Shown: positions 17,491 through 26,437, counted from the stretch's first letter. The stretch is 46,099 nt of DNA from an uncultured Parabacteroides sp. (GCF_902493135.1 NZ_CABUOD010000038.1:1-46099); one strand, 5' to 3'. Translations and numbers: made by a program. The notes: generated from the sequence alone by a model not told the origin.

Positions 17491-17547
17491 AGCTGTGGGC
17501 CGATAAATAAGAATGCACTCGGCGACTAAAAAGAGCAGGCCGGAAGA

Positions 17548-18174
17548 TTACTTTTCCAGTATATCCAGAACAGCTTCCCGCCAATCCTCCCCGTTTTCCG
17601 GCTGATAGGTATGAAAACCGAGCTCTTGCCCGACCTCTATATTCGATTTGGCATCGTCGACAAACAACGTTTCTGCCGGAATAAGCGGAGCATCTTCTAT
17701 CATCCGATTGAAGATAGCGGCATCCGGCTTCGTCACCCCAACTTCATAGGAAGTGTACATTTTGTCGAAATAAGCAGATATCGGGCGACCGGCGGGAGTG
17801 AACGCCTCGCTCCTCGCCCACGACTGGACAATCGGGTTCGTATTGCTCAACAAATAAACCTTATACTTCTTACGAAGCTCCAGCAGGAAATCCAACTTAT
17901 ATTGAGGGACACCGGCGATAAAGCCCATCCAGGCATATTTGATTTCATCATAAGAAAGTTGCTTGCCGGTATGCTCGCGCAACTTCCGGCAGAAGGTATC
18001 GACATCGATCTTTCCATTTTCCACTTCCAGAAAAAAACCTTTCTGCTCGTATGGATCGAGCAACTGTTTTGCATCCTTCACTCCTATCTCTTCAAAACGG
18101 CTCATAGCCTGGTGATGATCCAGGTCGATCAAGACGCCTCCCAAGTCAAATACTATATTTCTGATTCTTTCCAT
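17548..18174 (-). CDS. HAD-superfamily hydrolase (YihX-like)
   Basis: 208-aa phosphatase of HAD subfamily IA. Motif I FDLGGVL has nucleophile Asp10; Gly sits at the +2 position as in YihX. Motif II is LLSNTNP, Lys in GVTKPD is motif III, and VDDAKSN is motif IV. A helical cap lies at about residues 18-85. YihX acts on sugar phosphates such as glucose-1-phosphate; the substrate here is unknown. It has its own promoter upstream and is convergent with the C10 peptidase pair. Confidence 0.9.
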   Translation of the reverse strand: MERIRNIVFDLGGVLIDLDHHQAMSRFEEIGVKDAKQLLDPYEQKGFFLEVENGKIDVDTFCRKLREHTGKQLSYDEIKYAWMGFIAGVPQYKLDFLLELRKKYKVYLLSNTNPIVQSWARSEAFTPAGRPISAYFDKMYTSYEVGVTKPDAAIFNRMIEDAPLIPAETLFVDDAKSNIEVGQELGFHTYQPENGEDWREAVLDILEK

Positions 18175-18196
18175 ATTCTTCTTTATGTTATACTCA

Positions 18197-18228
18197 CAAA
18201 CTTACATAAAAGTGTCCGAACAACCAAA
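18197..18228 (-). promoter_or_regulatory. Promoter for the HAD hydrolase gene
   Basis: Minus-strand TTTG at 18228-18225 and TAAGTTTG at 18204-18197, spaced 20 bp (consensus about 19). Expected transcription start is near 18190, giving a leader of about 16 nt before ATG 18174. The -33 box abuts the U-tract of the upstream terminator. Confidence 0.6.
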
Positions 18229-18229
18229 T

Positions 18230-18285
18230 AAAAAAAGTGAAGACCGTATGCGGCAGGTGAAACTACCTCTACATACAGCCTTCAC
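18230..18285 (-). terminator. Intrinsic terminator of the serC-serA-DUF1015 operon
   Basis: On the minus strand the arms GTGAAGGCTGTATG (18285-18272) and CATACGGTCTTCAC (18250-18237) form a 14-bp stem with two G-U pairs. A smaller AGGT/ACCT stem lies inside, and seven U follow. It starts about 50 nt after the DUF1015 stop and is well placed to end the serine operon. Confidence 0.8.
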
Positions 18286-18337
18286 AGTAAATCGTTATTA
18301 TACAGGCCTAAAGCAGGCTTGTGAATGTGAAATCATT

Positions 18338-19585
18338 CTATTCGAGTTTGTGGATAACCAGGCCGGAACGCAGTTTCGGTTCGAACCAGGTTGTCTTGGG
18401 AGGCATGATATTACCGGTATCGGCAATATCCATCAGTTGCTTCATGGTGACAGGATAAAGCGCCAGCGCCACCTTCATCTCGCCACTGTCCACACGACGT
18501 TTCAATTCTCCCAGTCCACGGATACCGCCTACGAAATCAATACGCTTGTCCGAACGGAGGTCTTTAATACCCAAGACTTCATCCAGAATGAGGTTGGAAG
18601 AGATCGTCACATCCAGGACACCGATCGGGTCGTTATCGTCGTATGTTCCCGGCTTGGCAGTCAACGAATACCATTTTCCATCTAAATAGAGGGAGAAGTT
18701 ATGCAAAGCTGCCGGTTTATAAATATCAGTACCTTTTTCTTCTACTATAAAATTCTTCCCTAACTTAGCCAGAAATTCTTCTTCCGACAGGCCGTTCAGA
18801 TCTTTCACCACCCGGTTATAGTCGATAATGGTCAACTGGTTTGCAGGGAAACAGACTGCCATAAAATAGTTATATTCTTCGTCACCTTTATGATCGGCGT
18901 TCTGTTTTGCCTTTTCCGCACCAACCAAGGCGGCGGCGGCAGAACGGTGATGGCCGTCGGCAATATACAAGGAAGGCATTTCGCCGAACAACTCCGTGAT
19001 ACGGGCAATATCGGCTGCCTCATCGATAATCCAGAACGTATGGCCGAAACCATCATCCTTCGCTACAAAGTCATACTCAGGATTGCGGGATGTATATTTG
19101 GCGACAATCTTGTCCAACTCCGCATTATCGGGATAGGCAAAGAAGACCGGTTCGATGTTGGCATTGTTCACCCTGACATGTTTCATGCGATCTTCTTCCT
19201 TGTCACGGCGTGTCAGCTCATGTTTCTTGATAACGCCATTCATATAATCGGGCACGTACGCACCGACAACCAGGCCGTACTGCGTCTTGCCGTTCATAGT
19301 CTGGGCATACACATAGTAACATTCTTCCTTATCCTGCACCAGCCAGCCCTTTTCCTGGAACATCCGGAAATTGGCGGCAGCCTTCAAATAAACAGCCGGA
19401 TCGTGTTCATCCGTCCCGACCGGGAAGTCGATCTCCGGCTTAATGATGTGATAAAGAGATTTATCATTGCCTTTTGCTTCTTCACGCGCCTCCTCGGAAT
19501 TTAATACATCGTATGGACGGGAAGCCACTTGTTCGATCAAATCCTTAGGAGGACGGATTCCTTTGAAAGGTTTAATTTGTGCCAT
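18338..19585 (-). CDS. DUF1015-family protein
   Basis: 415 aa, cytosolic, no signal peptide. Hallmarks of the family are present: N-terminal KPFKGIRPPKDL...VASRPYDVLN, the central YIADGHHRSAAA motif and the C-terminal PPKTTWFEPKLRSGLVIH. The gene commonly sits beside serine-biosynthesis genes, as here after serA. DUF1015 proteins resemble phosphatase or kinase-like enzymes and some have been linked to serine phosphorylation (SerK-like), but I cannot assign activity from sequence alone. It is third in the serC-serA-DUF1015 operon. Confidence 0.88.
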   Translation of the reverse strand: MAQIKPFKGIRPPKDLIEQVASRPYDVLNSEEAREEAKGNDKSLYHIIKPEIDFPVGTDEHDPAVYLKAAANFRMFQEKGWLVQDKEECYYVYAQTMNGKTQYGLVVGAYVPDYMNGVIKKHELTRRDKEEDRMKHVRVNNANIEPVFFAYPDNAELDKIVAKYTSRNPEYDFVAKDDGFGHTFWIIDEAADIARITELFGEMPSLYIADGHHRSAAAALVGAEKAKQNADHKGDEEYNYFMAVCFPANQLTIIDYNRVVKDLNGLSEEEFLAKLGKNFIVEEKGTDIYKPAALHNFSLYLDGKWYSLTAKPGTYDDNDPIGVLDVTISSNLILDEVLGIKDLRSDKRIDFVGGIRGLGELKRRVDSGEMKVALALYPVTMKQLMDIADTGNIMPPKTTWFEPKLRSGLVIHKLE

Positions 19586-19593
19586 GATATTTT

Positions 19594-19735
19594 CGATTTA
19601 TGATTTATGATTTATGATTTATGGAGCTTCCTTTTAGAGGTAAGGATTATGGATACGAGGATTTTCCTCAATTTCGCAAACAACAAAGCTTTCTCATAGG
19701 TCGGGTTTTGCTCCATAAATCATAAATTATAAATC
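19594..19735. repeat. Short element with 26-bp terminal inverted repeats and GATTTAT heptamers
   Basis: Between serA and the DUF1015 gene lie four tandem GATTTAT heptamers (19595-19622) ending in GGAGC. The sequence 19710-19735 matches the reverse complement of this arm at 25 of 26 positions (GCTCCATAAATCATAAAT...). The arms enclose about 82 bp. On the transcript this would form a long stem inside the operon. It resembles a miniature inverted-repeat element, but no target duplication was recognised. Confidence 0.6.
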
Positions 19736-20658
19736 TATTTGTTTACTCTGAATTTTTCACATCCTTCTTTCAGGAAACCTTCGATCTGCTTGGCAGCGGC
19801 AATACCGGCATTGATATTGGCTTCGGCAGTCTGTGCCCCCATCTTTTTGGGAGTGGAGAAATAGCGGCCGGCAAACTTGGCTGCAAACTCTTCGTTGGCA
19901 GCAGGCATGATGTCGGTTACATATTTCAGGTCCGCACGTTCTTCCATCAACTTGATAAGTTCTGCTTCATTAATAACTTCCTTGCGGGCCGTATTGACCA
20001 GCAAGCCGCCTTTCGGCATCTTGCCGACCAGAGCATAATTGATGGAGTTCTTTGTTTCGGCAGTTGCCGGGATATGCAAGGAAACGACATCGCAGGTAGC
20101 ATAAAGCTCTTCCGGTGAAGCAACCGGTTTCACACCATCCGCCTCAATGGCCGAAGCCGGGCAGAAAGCGTCGAATGCATAGATTTCCATTCCGAAACCT
20201 TTCGCGATACGAGCCACATTACGGCCTACATTGCCATAGGCATGGATACCCAGTTTCTTTCCTTTCAGTTCCGTACCGGAAGTGCCGTTATAGAAGTTAC
20301 GGACAGCCATTACCATCATACCGAAAGCCAATTCGGCAACGGCATTGGAGTTCTGCCCCGGTGTATTCATCACACAGACATTATGCGCTGTCGCAGCAGC
20401 CAGATCAACGTTATCGTAACCGGCTCCGGCACGTACCACGATCTTCAACTGTTTAGCGGCATCCAACACTTCGGCATCGATAATGTCACTACGGATAATG
20501 ATGGCATCCACATCCTTGACGGCTTCCAGCAGTTTAGCCTTTTCACCGTATTTCTCCAACAGGACCAGTTCATCACCTGCACTTTCCACGACTTCGCGGA
20601 TACCTTTCACTGCTATCGCAGCGAAAGGTTTATCTGTTGCTACTAATATCTTTGCCAT
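19735..20658 (-). CDS. serA: D-3-phosphoglycerate dehydrogenase (short, type III, Lys variant)
   Basis: 307-aa NAD-dependent enzyme that oxidises 3-phosphoglycerate, the first step of serine synthesis. It has the substrate-binding VRAGAGYDNVD and the Rossmann region LGIHAYGNVGRN, where the first Gly of GxGxxG is Ala. Catalytic Arg and Glu are supplied by NTARKEVINE. The usual catalytic His (PHxG) is replaced by Lys in STPKKMGAQTAEA. This fits the type IIIK group known from Entamoeba and relatives. It lacks the C-terminal ACT domain, so feedback inhibition by serine is not expected. ATG 20658 is used; serC ends 2 nt upstream. Confidence 0.93.
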   Translation of the reverse strand: MAKILVATDKPFAAIAVKGIREVVESAGDELVLLEKYGEKAKLLEAVKDVDAIIIRSDIIDAEVLDAAKQLKIVVRAGAGYDNVDLAAATAHNVCVMNTPGQNSNAVAELAFGMMVMAVRNFYNGTSGTELKGKKLGIHAYGNVGRNVARIAKGFGMEIYAFDAFCPASAIEADGVKPVASPEELYATCDVVSLHIPATAETKNSINYALVGKMPKGGLLVNTARKEVINEAELIKLMEERADLKYVTDIMPAANEEFAAKFAGRYFSTPKKMGAQTAEANINAGIAAAKQIEGFLKEGCEKFRVNK

Positions 20659-20660
20659 AA

Positions 20661-21728
20661 TCAATGCTGCTTTTCAAATTCTTTCATACATGCAACCAAA
20701 GCCTCAACGCTACTCTTAGGCATTGCGTTGTACAGAGAAGCACGGAAACCACCGACAGAACGGTGTCCCTTGATACCTACCATACCGGCAGCCGCAGCGA
20801 ATTTGCTGAATTCGTCTTCCAGTTCCTTATATTCGTCATTCATCACGAAACAAACATTCATGATAGAACGGTCTTCCGTTGCAACTGTTCCTTTAAACAA
20901 CTTGTTGCGATCGATTTCATCATACAGGATAGCTGCGTTTTCCAGGTCTTTCTTTTCCATAGCAGCAATACCGCCCTGTTCCTTATACCATTTCAATGTC
21001 TGCAGAGCTGCATAGATAGGCAGTACGGGAGGCGTGTTGAACATAGAGTCTTTCTTGATATGCGTGTTATAATTCAACATAGTGGGAATAGGACGGTCCA
21101 CATGCCCCAATGCATCCTGACGCACAATCGCGAGTGTCACACCGGCAGGAGCCAGATTCTTCTGTGCACCGGCATAAATAATGTCATATTTGGAAATATC
21201 GATCGGACGGGAGAAGATATCGGAAGACATATCGCAAACCAAACGAACATTCATATCCGGATCTTTACGCATTTCGGTTCCGTAGATCGTATTGTTGGAG
21301 GTAAAATGGAAATAATCCGAATCTTCAGCTACCTTATAATCTTTAGGGATATAAGTATAGTTTGCATCTTTGGAGGAAGCAACCACATCTACTTCACCAA
21401 ACAACTTGGCTTCCTTAATCGCATTAGATGCCCATGTACCTGTATCCAGATAAGAAGCTTTCTTATTCAACAGGTTATAAGGGACCATACAGAACTGCAT
21501 GCTTGCACCGCCTCCCATAAAGACAACTTCATAACCGGCAGGAACATCCAGTAACTCTTTGATCAATGCACGTGCCTCATCATTCACAGCTACAAATTCT
21601 TTACTTCTGTGGGAGATTTCAAGAAGAGATAAACCCATACCGGCAAAACTTTCTACCGCAGCAGCCGTATTTTTAATTGTATACTCGCTCAAGATAGAGG
21701 GACCTGCATAAAAATTGTGCTTCTTCAT
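20661..21728 (-). CDS. serC: Phosphoserine aminotransferase
   Basis: 355-aa PLP enzyme converting 3-phosphohydroxypyruvate and glutamate to phosphoserine and 2-oxoglutarate; it may also serve pyridoxine synthesis. It has the N-terminal NFYAGPSIL, the PLP-binding GGGASMQF, and the PLP lysine Lys190 in YAGAQKNLAPAG. The GHRSVGGFRASLYNAM C-terminal motif binds the substrate phosphate. It is first in serC-serA-DUF1015. A poor promoter candidate, TACATTAG (21795-21788 on the minus strand), lies upstream. Confidence 0.97.
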   Translation of the reverse strand: MKKHNFYAGPSILSEYTIKNTAAAVESFAGMGLSLLEISHRSKEFVAVNDEARALIKELLDVPAGYEVVFMGGGASMQFCMVPYNLLNKKASYLDTGTWASNAIKEAKLFGEVDVVASSKDANYTYIPKDYKVAEDSDYFHFTSNNTIYGTEMRKDPDMNVRLVCDMSSDIFSRPIDISKYDIIYAGAQKNLAPAGVTLAIVRQDALGHVDRPIPTMLNYNTHIKKDSMFNTPPVLPIYAALQTLKWYKEQGGIAAMEKKDLENAAILYDEIDRNKLFKGTVATEDRSIMNVCFVMNDEYKELEDEFSKFAAAAGMVGIKGHRSVGGFRASLYNAMPKSSVEALVACMKEFEKQH

Positions 21729-21914
21729 ACCAATGTCTTTTTAATGTTAAATATAATTCAAGTAACTAATTTTCCAAAAACAGGCGGCTAATGTACGAAT
21801 TAAATCGAGAAATGAAAACTAAAAGCCGAAAAATATCAGCAAAACGTCGCAACTACAGCCATTCCGTTTACATTTATCTTTCATTTTCCACTTTCAATTA
21901 TCAATTATCAATTC
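21729..21914. other. Gap between rarA and serC with TCAATTA heptamers
   Basis: 186 bp. Just after the rarA stop there are about three tandem TCAATTA heptamers (21894-21914), similar in style to the GATTTAT repeats at 19595. A possible -7 box for serC is TACATTAG on the minus strand (21795-21788). No gene or terminator recognised. Confidence 0.4.
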
Positions 21915-23186
21915 CTAAAATCGTCCTCCCCACAAACGTCTCATTTGTTCAATAAGTTTGTGTTCGGATGGATTTTCCTGTCCTTTCCACAGCCGTTCAT
22001 TCAAAACTTCCTTAGGAAGGAACTCTTGCTTGACAAAATGATTTTCATAATCGTGCGCATATTTGTAATCTTTTCCGTAATTCAACTCCGCCATCAATTT
22101 TGTCGGTGCATTCCGCAAATGAAGGGGAACAGGCAAGTTACCTGTACGATTCACTAACTCCAACGCATCGTTAATCGCCATATAAGCCGAATTACTTTTG
22201 GGACTGCATGCCAGATAAACGGTCGTTTCCGCCAAAATGATCCGTCCTTCCGGCCAGCCGATTTTCTTCAAGGCATCAAAACAAGCATTTGCCAGCAATA
22301 GAGCATTCGGATTCGCTAACCCGATATCTTCCGATGCTGAAATAACCAGACGGCGGGCTATGAATTCCGGGTCTTCGCCACCGGCAACCATACGCGCCAG
22401 CCAATAGATAGCGGCATCCGGATCACTTCCGCGAATGGATTTGATGAAAGCGGATATAATGTCATAATGCATCTCTCCTCCTTTATCATACGCCGCCGGA
22501 TTTTCCTGCAAGCGCTCTACCACCTTTTCATCTGTTATTTCAATCTTTTCATTTCCTTCTTCTGCAGCTACAACAAGCTCCAGGATATTCAGCAGTTTCC
22601 GTGCATCGCCACCGGAATAACGCAACATGGCGTCCGTCTCGGTCAGCACGATATTCATATCCTTCAATACGATATCTTCCGTAACCGCCTTATTCAACAA
22701 GGTCAACAGATCCGCTTTCTCCAACGACTTCAAGACATATACCTGGCAACGGGAAAGCAACGGACGGATGACCTCGAACGAGGGATTCTCCGTCGTGGCA
22801 CCGATCAAGGTTACCACACCTGTCTCTACTGCATTGAGCAGAGAGTCCTGCTGCGACTTGCTAAAGCGATGTATTTCGTCAATAAACAGGATCGGTGAAA
22901 CGGTATTGAAAAAGCGGTTGCTTTTTGCCTTTTCTATTACCTCCCGCACATCTTTCACTCCTGAACTGATTGCGCTCAACGTATAAAACGGAGCTTCCAG
23001 TTTATTCGAAATAATCTGCGCCAGCGTAGTCTTTCCTACTCCCGGAGGTCCCCACAATATAAAAGAAGGGACTCGGCCCGCATCAATCATCTTTCTAAGG
23101 ACAGCACCCGGACCTACCAGGTGTTTCTGCCCGATATAGTCGTCCAACGTTTTCGGACGTAATCTCTCTGCTAACGGTTGACTCAT
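21915..23186 (-). CDS. rarA: Replication-associated recombination protein A (RarA/MgsA AAA+ ATPase)
   Basis: 423-aa clamp-loader-like AAA+ ATPase acting at stalled forks. Walker A is WGPPGVGKTT (about residue 46), Walker B is LFIDEIHRF, and GATTENPSFEV is the sensor-1 region. The C-terminal half carries the tetramerisation and MgsA-C regions (KSIRGSDPDAAIYWLARM, PEFIARRL). Two ATG codons are adjacent (23189 and 23186); either may be used. It is apparently a single gene. Confidence 0.95.
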   Translation of the reverse strand: MSQPLAERLRPKTLDDYIGQKHLVGPGAVLRKMIDAGRVPSFILWGPPGVGKTTLAQIISNKLEAPFYTLSAISSGVKDVREVIEKAKSNRFFNTVSPILFIDEIHRFSKSQQDSLLNAVETGVVTLIGATTENPSFEVIRPLLSRCQVYVLKSLEKADLLTLLNKAVTEDIVLKDMNIVLTETDAMLRYSGGDARKLLNILELVVAAEEGNEKIEITDEKVVERLQENPAAYDKGGEMHYDIISAFIKSIRGSDPDAAIYWLARMVAGGEDPEFIARRLVISASEDIGLANPNALLLANACFDALKKIGWPEGRIILAETTVYLACSPKSNSAYMAINDALELVNRTGNLPVPLHLRNAPTKLMAELNYGKDYKYAHDYENHFVKQEFLPKEVLNERLWKGQENPSEHKLIEQMRRLWGGRF

Positions 23187-23442
23187 CATGCCAACAAAAG
23201 TCGCATATTTTATTTACTTTTCAAAGCATAAACACCGTAAAAATTCGAGCCTATTTTAATGTTTGACAACAGGAAAATATAATAAAAAGTAAGCACACAT
23301 AGCAGCACACCTCTTTCGGCGGCATAAAAAGATAACATTTTGTCATATTTACAATTCTCGGCGGCTAAATAAAATCATGAAAGATCAGGCCGTATCAAAC
23401 CCCGTCCAATACAGCCTGTCCTCCTGCATCCATTGCTCTGTT

Positions 23443-24612
23443 TTATTTCAACGTGATATTTTCCAGATCCCGTATAACAGTCATATCCATAATATCACTA
23501 TAGATTTCCGTTGTCCGTACGCTTTTATGCCCTAACAGCTTCTGGACTGTCGTGATATTCGCCCCATTATATAACAATAAGGTAGCATTGGTATGGCGGG
23601 CCATGTGGAAAGACAGCCTTTTATCTATTTCCGCCAGCCGGCAAATTCTTTTCAGCTGTTTATTCACGTTCGAGTTTGCCGAGACAGAGACTCCAAACAG
23701 CGTTCTTGAATAACGCTTTCGATAACGCTCATAGACAGCAAGGGCTTTCCCGTCGAACAACAGGAATAAAGGAAGCCTGACGTTGACATCCGTCTTGACC
23801 GATGAATAGACCAGCCATAACTTATCATCGATCAAATGGAAATTATCCGGCCGTATATTTACAATGTCGGAAAAACGAAGCCCGGTATAGCAGCTGAAGA
23901 GGAACATATCGAGTGTCCGTCTGAGCGTCCGTTGCAATTTAGGAGCGACTTTCTCCAGCCTATCCAATTCTTCCGGCGTCAGATGACCACGCTTGCTTTC
24001 CATATATTTAATCTTATACTTGCGAAAAGGATATTTCTGCAATTCAAACAAATCCTTATTAATCGCCAGGTTGACATATCTTTTCAGATGCTTCATATGC
24101 TTGGCAATCGTATTCCGGTGATACTTTTGCTCAAGAAGAAAACGTTCAAAATCACAAAGGAAATTAAAAGTGAGATCTTCAAAAGAGACTTGTGGCTGAT
24201 ACTGGCACAAAACCTGCAAAGTGGATAAGTGGTTTTTCAACGTGGAAAGTCTTAAATTACTATGCTCGATCTCATTTTTCATAAAAGAGACAAAAGAAGA
24301 AGAGACGGATTCAAAATCTCCCTTCTCTCTCAAATCCCTCAAAGAGAACGGACGTCCGCTCTGAACCATATCCAATTCGATCCGTTCCAAATAAGAAATA
24401 TAATCCTCAATGTACTGATTGAGTTCATCCATGTTGGGATGATTCCTCACAGCCTTCTTCTTGCTATCCCACTGCGTGGGTTTAACATAGATTTTCGTTG
24501 AGAAATACTTCTTTTGCCTATTCAGGTAGGCCTCTACCTGAATCAAAGCCTTTCCTTCTGCATTCAACCGCTTCTTCCGATTGAACACCAGATTGTAAAT
24601 AACTTTTTCCAT
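23443..24612 (-). CDS. Tyrosine recombinase, candidate SusC/D invertase
   Basis: 389-aa site-specific recombinase. An N-terminal arm-type domain (VIYNLVFNRKKRLN, about 1-90) and SAM-like core-binding domain (about 100-205) precede the catalytic domain. Catalytic residues: Arg246 (YTGLRFSD), Lys273, His336 and Arg339 (FHMARHT), His362 (LLGHKS) and Tyr371 (EIYSDI), so it should be active. No phage or conjugation genes surround it. It lies just downstream of the first SusC/D cassette, as do invertases of known Bacteroides phase-variable loci. I infer that it flips the promoter segment at 34261-35600 or 29436-35600. ATG 24612 preferred over upstream codons. Confidence 0.88.
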   Translation of the reverse strand: MEKVIYNLVFNRKKRLNAEGKALIQVEAYLNRQKKYFSTKIYVKPTQWDSKKKAVRNHPNMDELNQYIEDYISYLERIELDMVQSGRPFSLRDLREKGDFESVSSSFVSFMKNEIEHSNLRLSTLKNHLSTLQVLCQYQPQVSFEDLTFNFLCDFERFLLEQKYHRNTIAKHMKHLKRYVNLAINKDLFELQKYPFRKYKIKYMESKRGHLTPEELDRLEKVAPKLQRTLRRTLDMFLFSCYTGLRFSDIVNIRPDNFHLIDDKLWLVYSSVKTDVNVRLPLFLLFDGKALAVYERYRKRYSRTLFGVSVSANSNVNKQLKRICRLAEIDKRLSFHMARHTNATLLLYNGANITTVQKLLGHKSVRTTEIYSDIMDMTVIRDLENITLK

Positions 24613-24644
24613 GATATACATTATTTTCTGAATGAGAACACGAA

Positions 24645-24693
24645 GGAACAATAATAAGTTCTTTGTTCCGTATGAGACAAACTAAAAGTTTGT
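24645..24693. repeat. Two short inverted repeats upstream of the recombinase
   Basis: GGAACAA (24645-24651) pairs with TTGTTCC (24663-24669), and ACAAACT (24677-24683) pairs with AGTTTGT (24687-24693). Both lie in the leader region of the minus-strand recombinase gene (start 24612). They may be operator sites or leader hairpins. No perfect TAnnTTTG box was found here. Confidence 0.45.
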
Positions 24694-24760
24694 TATATTT
24701 CATGTTTCAATAGAAGAACAACTATCCTCAGAGCGATCCCGCAAAAGCCTGGACAGAGAC

Positions 24761-24796
24761 AAAAAAAGAGACGTGTTCACAAAAACACGCCTCTTT
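24761..24796 (-). terminator. Intrinsic terminator after SusC/D cassette 1
   Basis: On the minus strand AAAGAGGCGTGTT (24796-24784) and AACACGTCTCTTT (24777-24765) form a stem of about 12 bp closed by a short loop, followed by a run of U. It lies 46 nt after the SusD stop at 24842 and isolates the recombinase gene from read-through. Confidence 0.85.
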
Positions 24797-24841
24797 ATTC
24801 CTTTTCCGGATGTAAACTTTTTCCTTCTTGTTTTAATTATT

Positions 24842-26437
24842 TTATTCTATATCAGGAACAGGAGAAGGAACAGGTACGGCTTCATTATTGTCACTGTTAG
24901 ACAAAGCCGGATTTGCCTGGATTTCTTTTTCCGGCAAACGCCACAATAAGATCGGATCTCCGGGTTGGATATTAAAGACGGATGATGCATTTGGATAACC
25001 AGCGCCACGACGATCAACGCCTTTGTTCAAACGCATAATATCAAACCAGCTCATACCTTCACCCCAAAGTTCAATACGGCGTTGATGATAGATTTCTTCT
25101 TGCATAGCTTCAGGTGTCGAAGCAGTACATGAATACTCCGGATCACGATAATCACGCAAGAAAGACTCAAGAGTCGTCTTAGCCCCGGCTACGTTTCCAC
25201 TCATAGCCTCACCTTCAGCTTTGATCAAGTACATTTCTTCTATACGCATTAAAGGTATATCGCTTGCATTCGTAGAAGTTTCCAATTCGTCATTATATGG
25301 AGCAAACTTTACCTGTGTATAAGCACCATAATAATAATAGACCAGATCTTGTTCTTCTTCTGTCAGAATCGGAGAAACAGTATCTTCATTCAGCCACCAT
25401 CCCTTACGAACATCTGTATCCGGAATTGAATTATACAAATTCTTATTAATCTGACGGCCGCCACTATACCAGCAATATCCATAGTTTAATGATCCCATGT
25501 GAGACGGGAAATTACAGATACCGGTCGTTACAACACGATCAGATTCCGCAACCTTGATTGCCCACATCCAAGAATTATCATCAGCAGTATTGAACGCCGG
25601 TCTTTTCATTTCATCAATAGAATAGGGTGTTGCAGATGATAGGTTGATCGCACTTTCCGCATCTTTTGCCGCATCAGCCCAATTCCCCATTGTTAAATTG
25701 ATACGAGCACGCAAACCATAAGCCACAGTTATGTCAATGTAGCGTTTGTCTCTCCTCTTGATGGTTGAGTTTTCCAAATATTCGATTGCCTTATTGATGT
25801 CGTTCATAATCTGAGTATAAACTTCCTCGACCGTTGAACGGGCACAGCCTTCCGTTGAGGCAGTGGCAGCATTCTGTTCGGTAATGATAGGGACGCAAGG
25901 CGATGTTTTGTGAGTTCTATAGTTGAATTGGTAGTTTTGTGCCAATACCCAATAGTTAAAAGCCCGGGTTGCCAATGCTTGTGCAAGATAGTTTTGCAAA
26001 GTCGGATCATCCGGATTTTCGCCAACCGAAGCTACGACATTGTTAGCAGCATAAATTTGGTTATACATCACTCCCCACATCATCCGGCATTCATAAGCTG
26101 TAAAAATACGGTCTTCATAAGTCAAGCTATTGCCCATCCAGTTATAACCGTTATCTTTACTTACAAAGTCTGCACCATTCGTATCCATGAACAACATCAA
26201 GCCCGGATAGCCGATATCATTATGCCGTTCTGTTTCAGTAATGATGGAGCCATAAGAACTGAATTGTGTAAACACCGCATTGACACCGGCTTCAGCTTTG
26301 GAAGGATCGCTTTCTGCCACTTCTTCTTTCTGGTCGGATGTAATAATTTTATCTTCAGGATATGTGTCCAAATCTACACAACTGTTCAAGGCTAATGTAG
26401 AAAGAGCGCATACAGATAATATATATTTAGCTTTCAT
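24842..26437 (-). CDS. SusD-family outer-membrane lipoprotein, cassette 1
   Basis: 531-aa nutrient-binding lipoprotein that forms the lid on its SusC transporter. Lipobox LNSC with Cys20, N-terminal DLDTYPEDKI, TPR-like region with LATRAFNYWVLAQNYQ, and C-terminal RRIELWGEGMSWFDIMRL, all SusD hallmarks. It follows SusC cassette 1 by 27 nt. No degradative enzyme (glycosidase, sulfatase, protease) is nearby, so the ligand is unknown. It would be expressed only when the inverted promoter drives the upstream SusC. Confidence 0.93.
   Translation of the reverse strand: MKAKYILSVCALSTLALNSCVDLDTYPEDKIITSDQKEEVAESDPSKAEAGVNAVFTQFSSYGSIITETERHNDIGYPGLMLFMDTNGADFVSKDNGYNWMGNSLTYEDRIFTAYECRMMWGVMYNQIYAANNVVASVGENPDDPTLQNYLAQALATRAFNYWVLAQNYQFNYRTHKTSPCVPIITEQNAATASTEGCARSTVEEVYTQIMNDINKAIEYLENSTIKRRDKRYIDITVAYGLRARINLTMGNWADAAKDAESAINLSSATPYSIDEMKRPAFNTADDNSWMWAIKVAESDRVVTTGICNFPSHMGSLNYGYCWYSGGRQINKNLYNSIPDTDVRKGWWLNEDTVSPILTEEEQDLVYYYYGAYTQVKFAPYNDELETSTNASDIPLMRIEEMYLIKAEGEAMSGNVAGAKTTLESFLRDYRDPEYSCTASTPEAMQEEIYHQRRIELWGEGMSWFDIMRLNKGVDRRGAGYPNASSVFNIQPGDPILLWRLPEKEIQANPALSNSDNNEAVPVPSPVPDIE

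Noticed and set aside
19595..19622. CRISPR-like repeat array
   Set aside because: Units are contiguous heptamers without spacers and no cas genes occur in the window.
23443..24612. Integrase of a prophage or conjugative element
   Set aside because: No phage structural, replication, mobilisation or transfer gene is nearby, and no tRNA or attachment-site duplication was seen.
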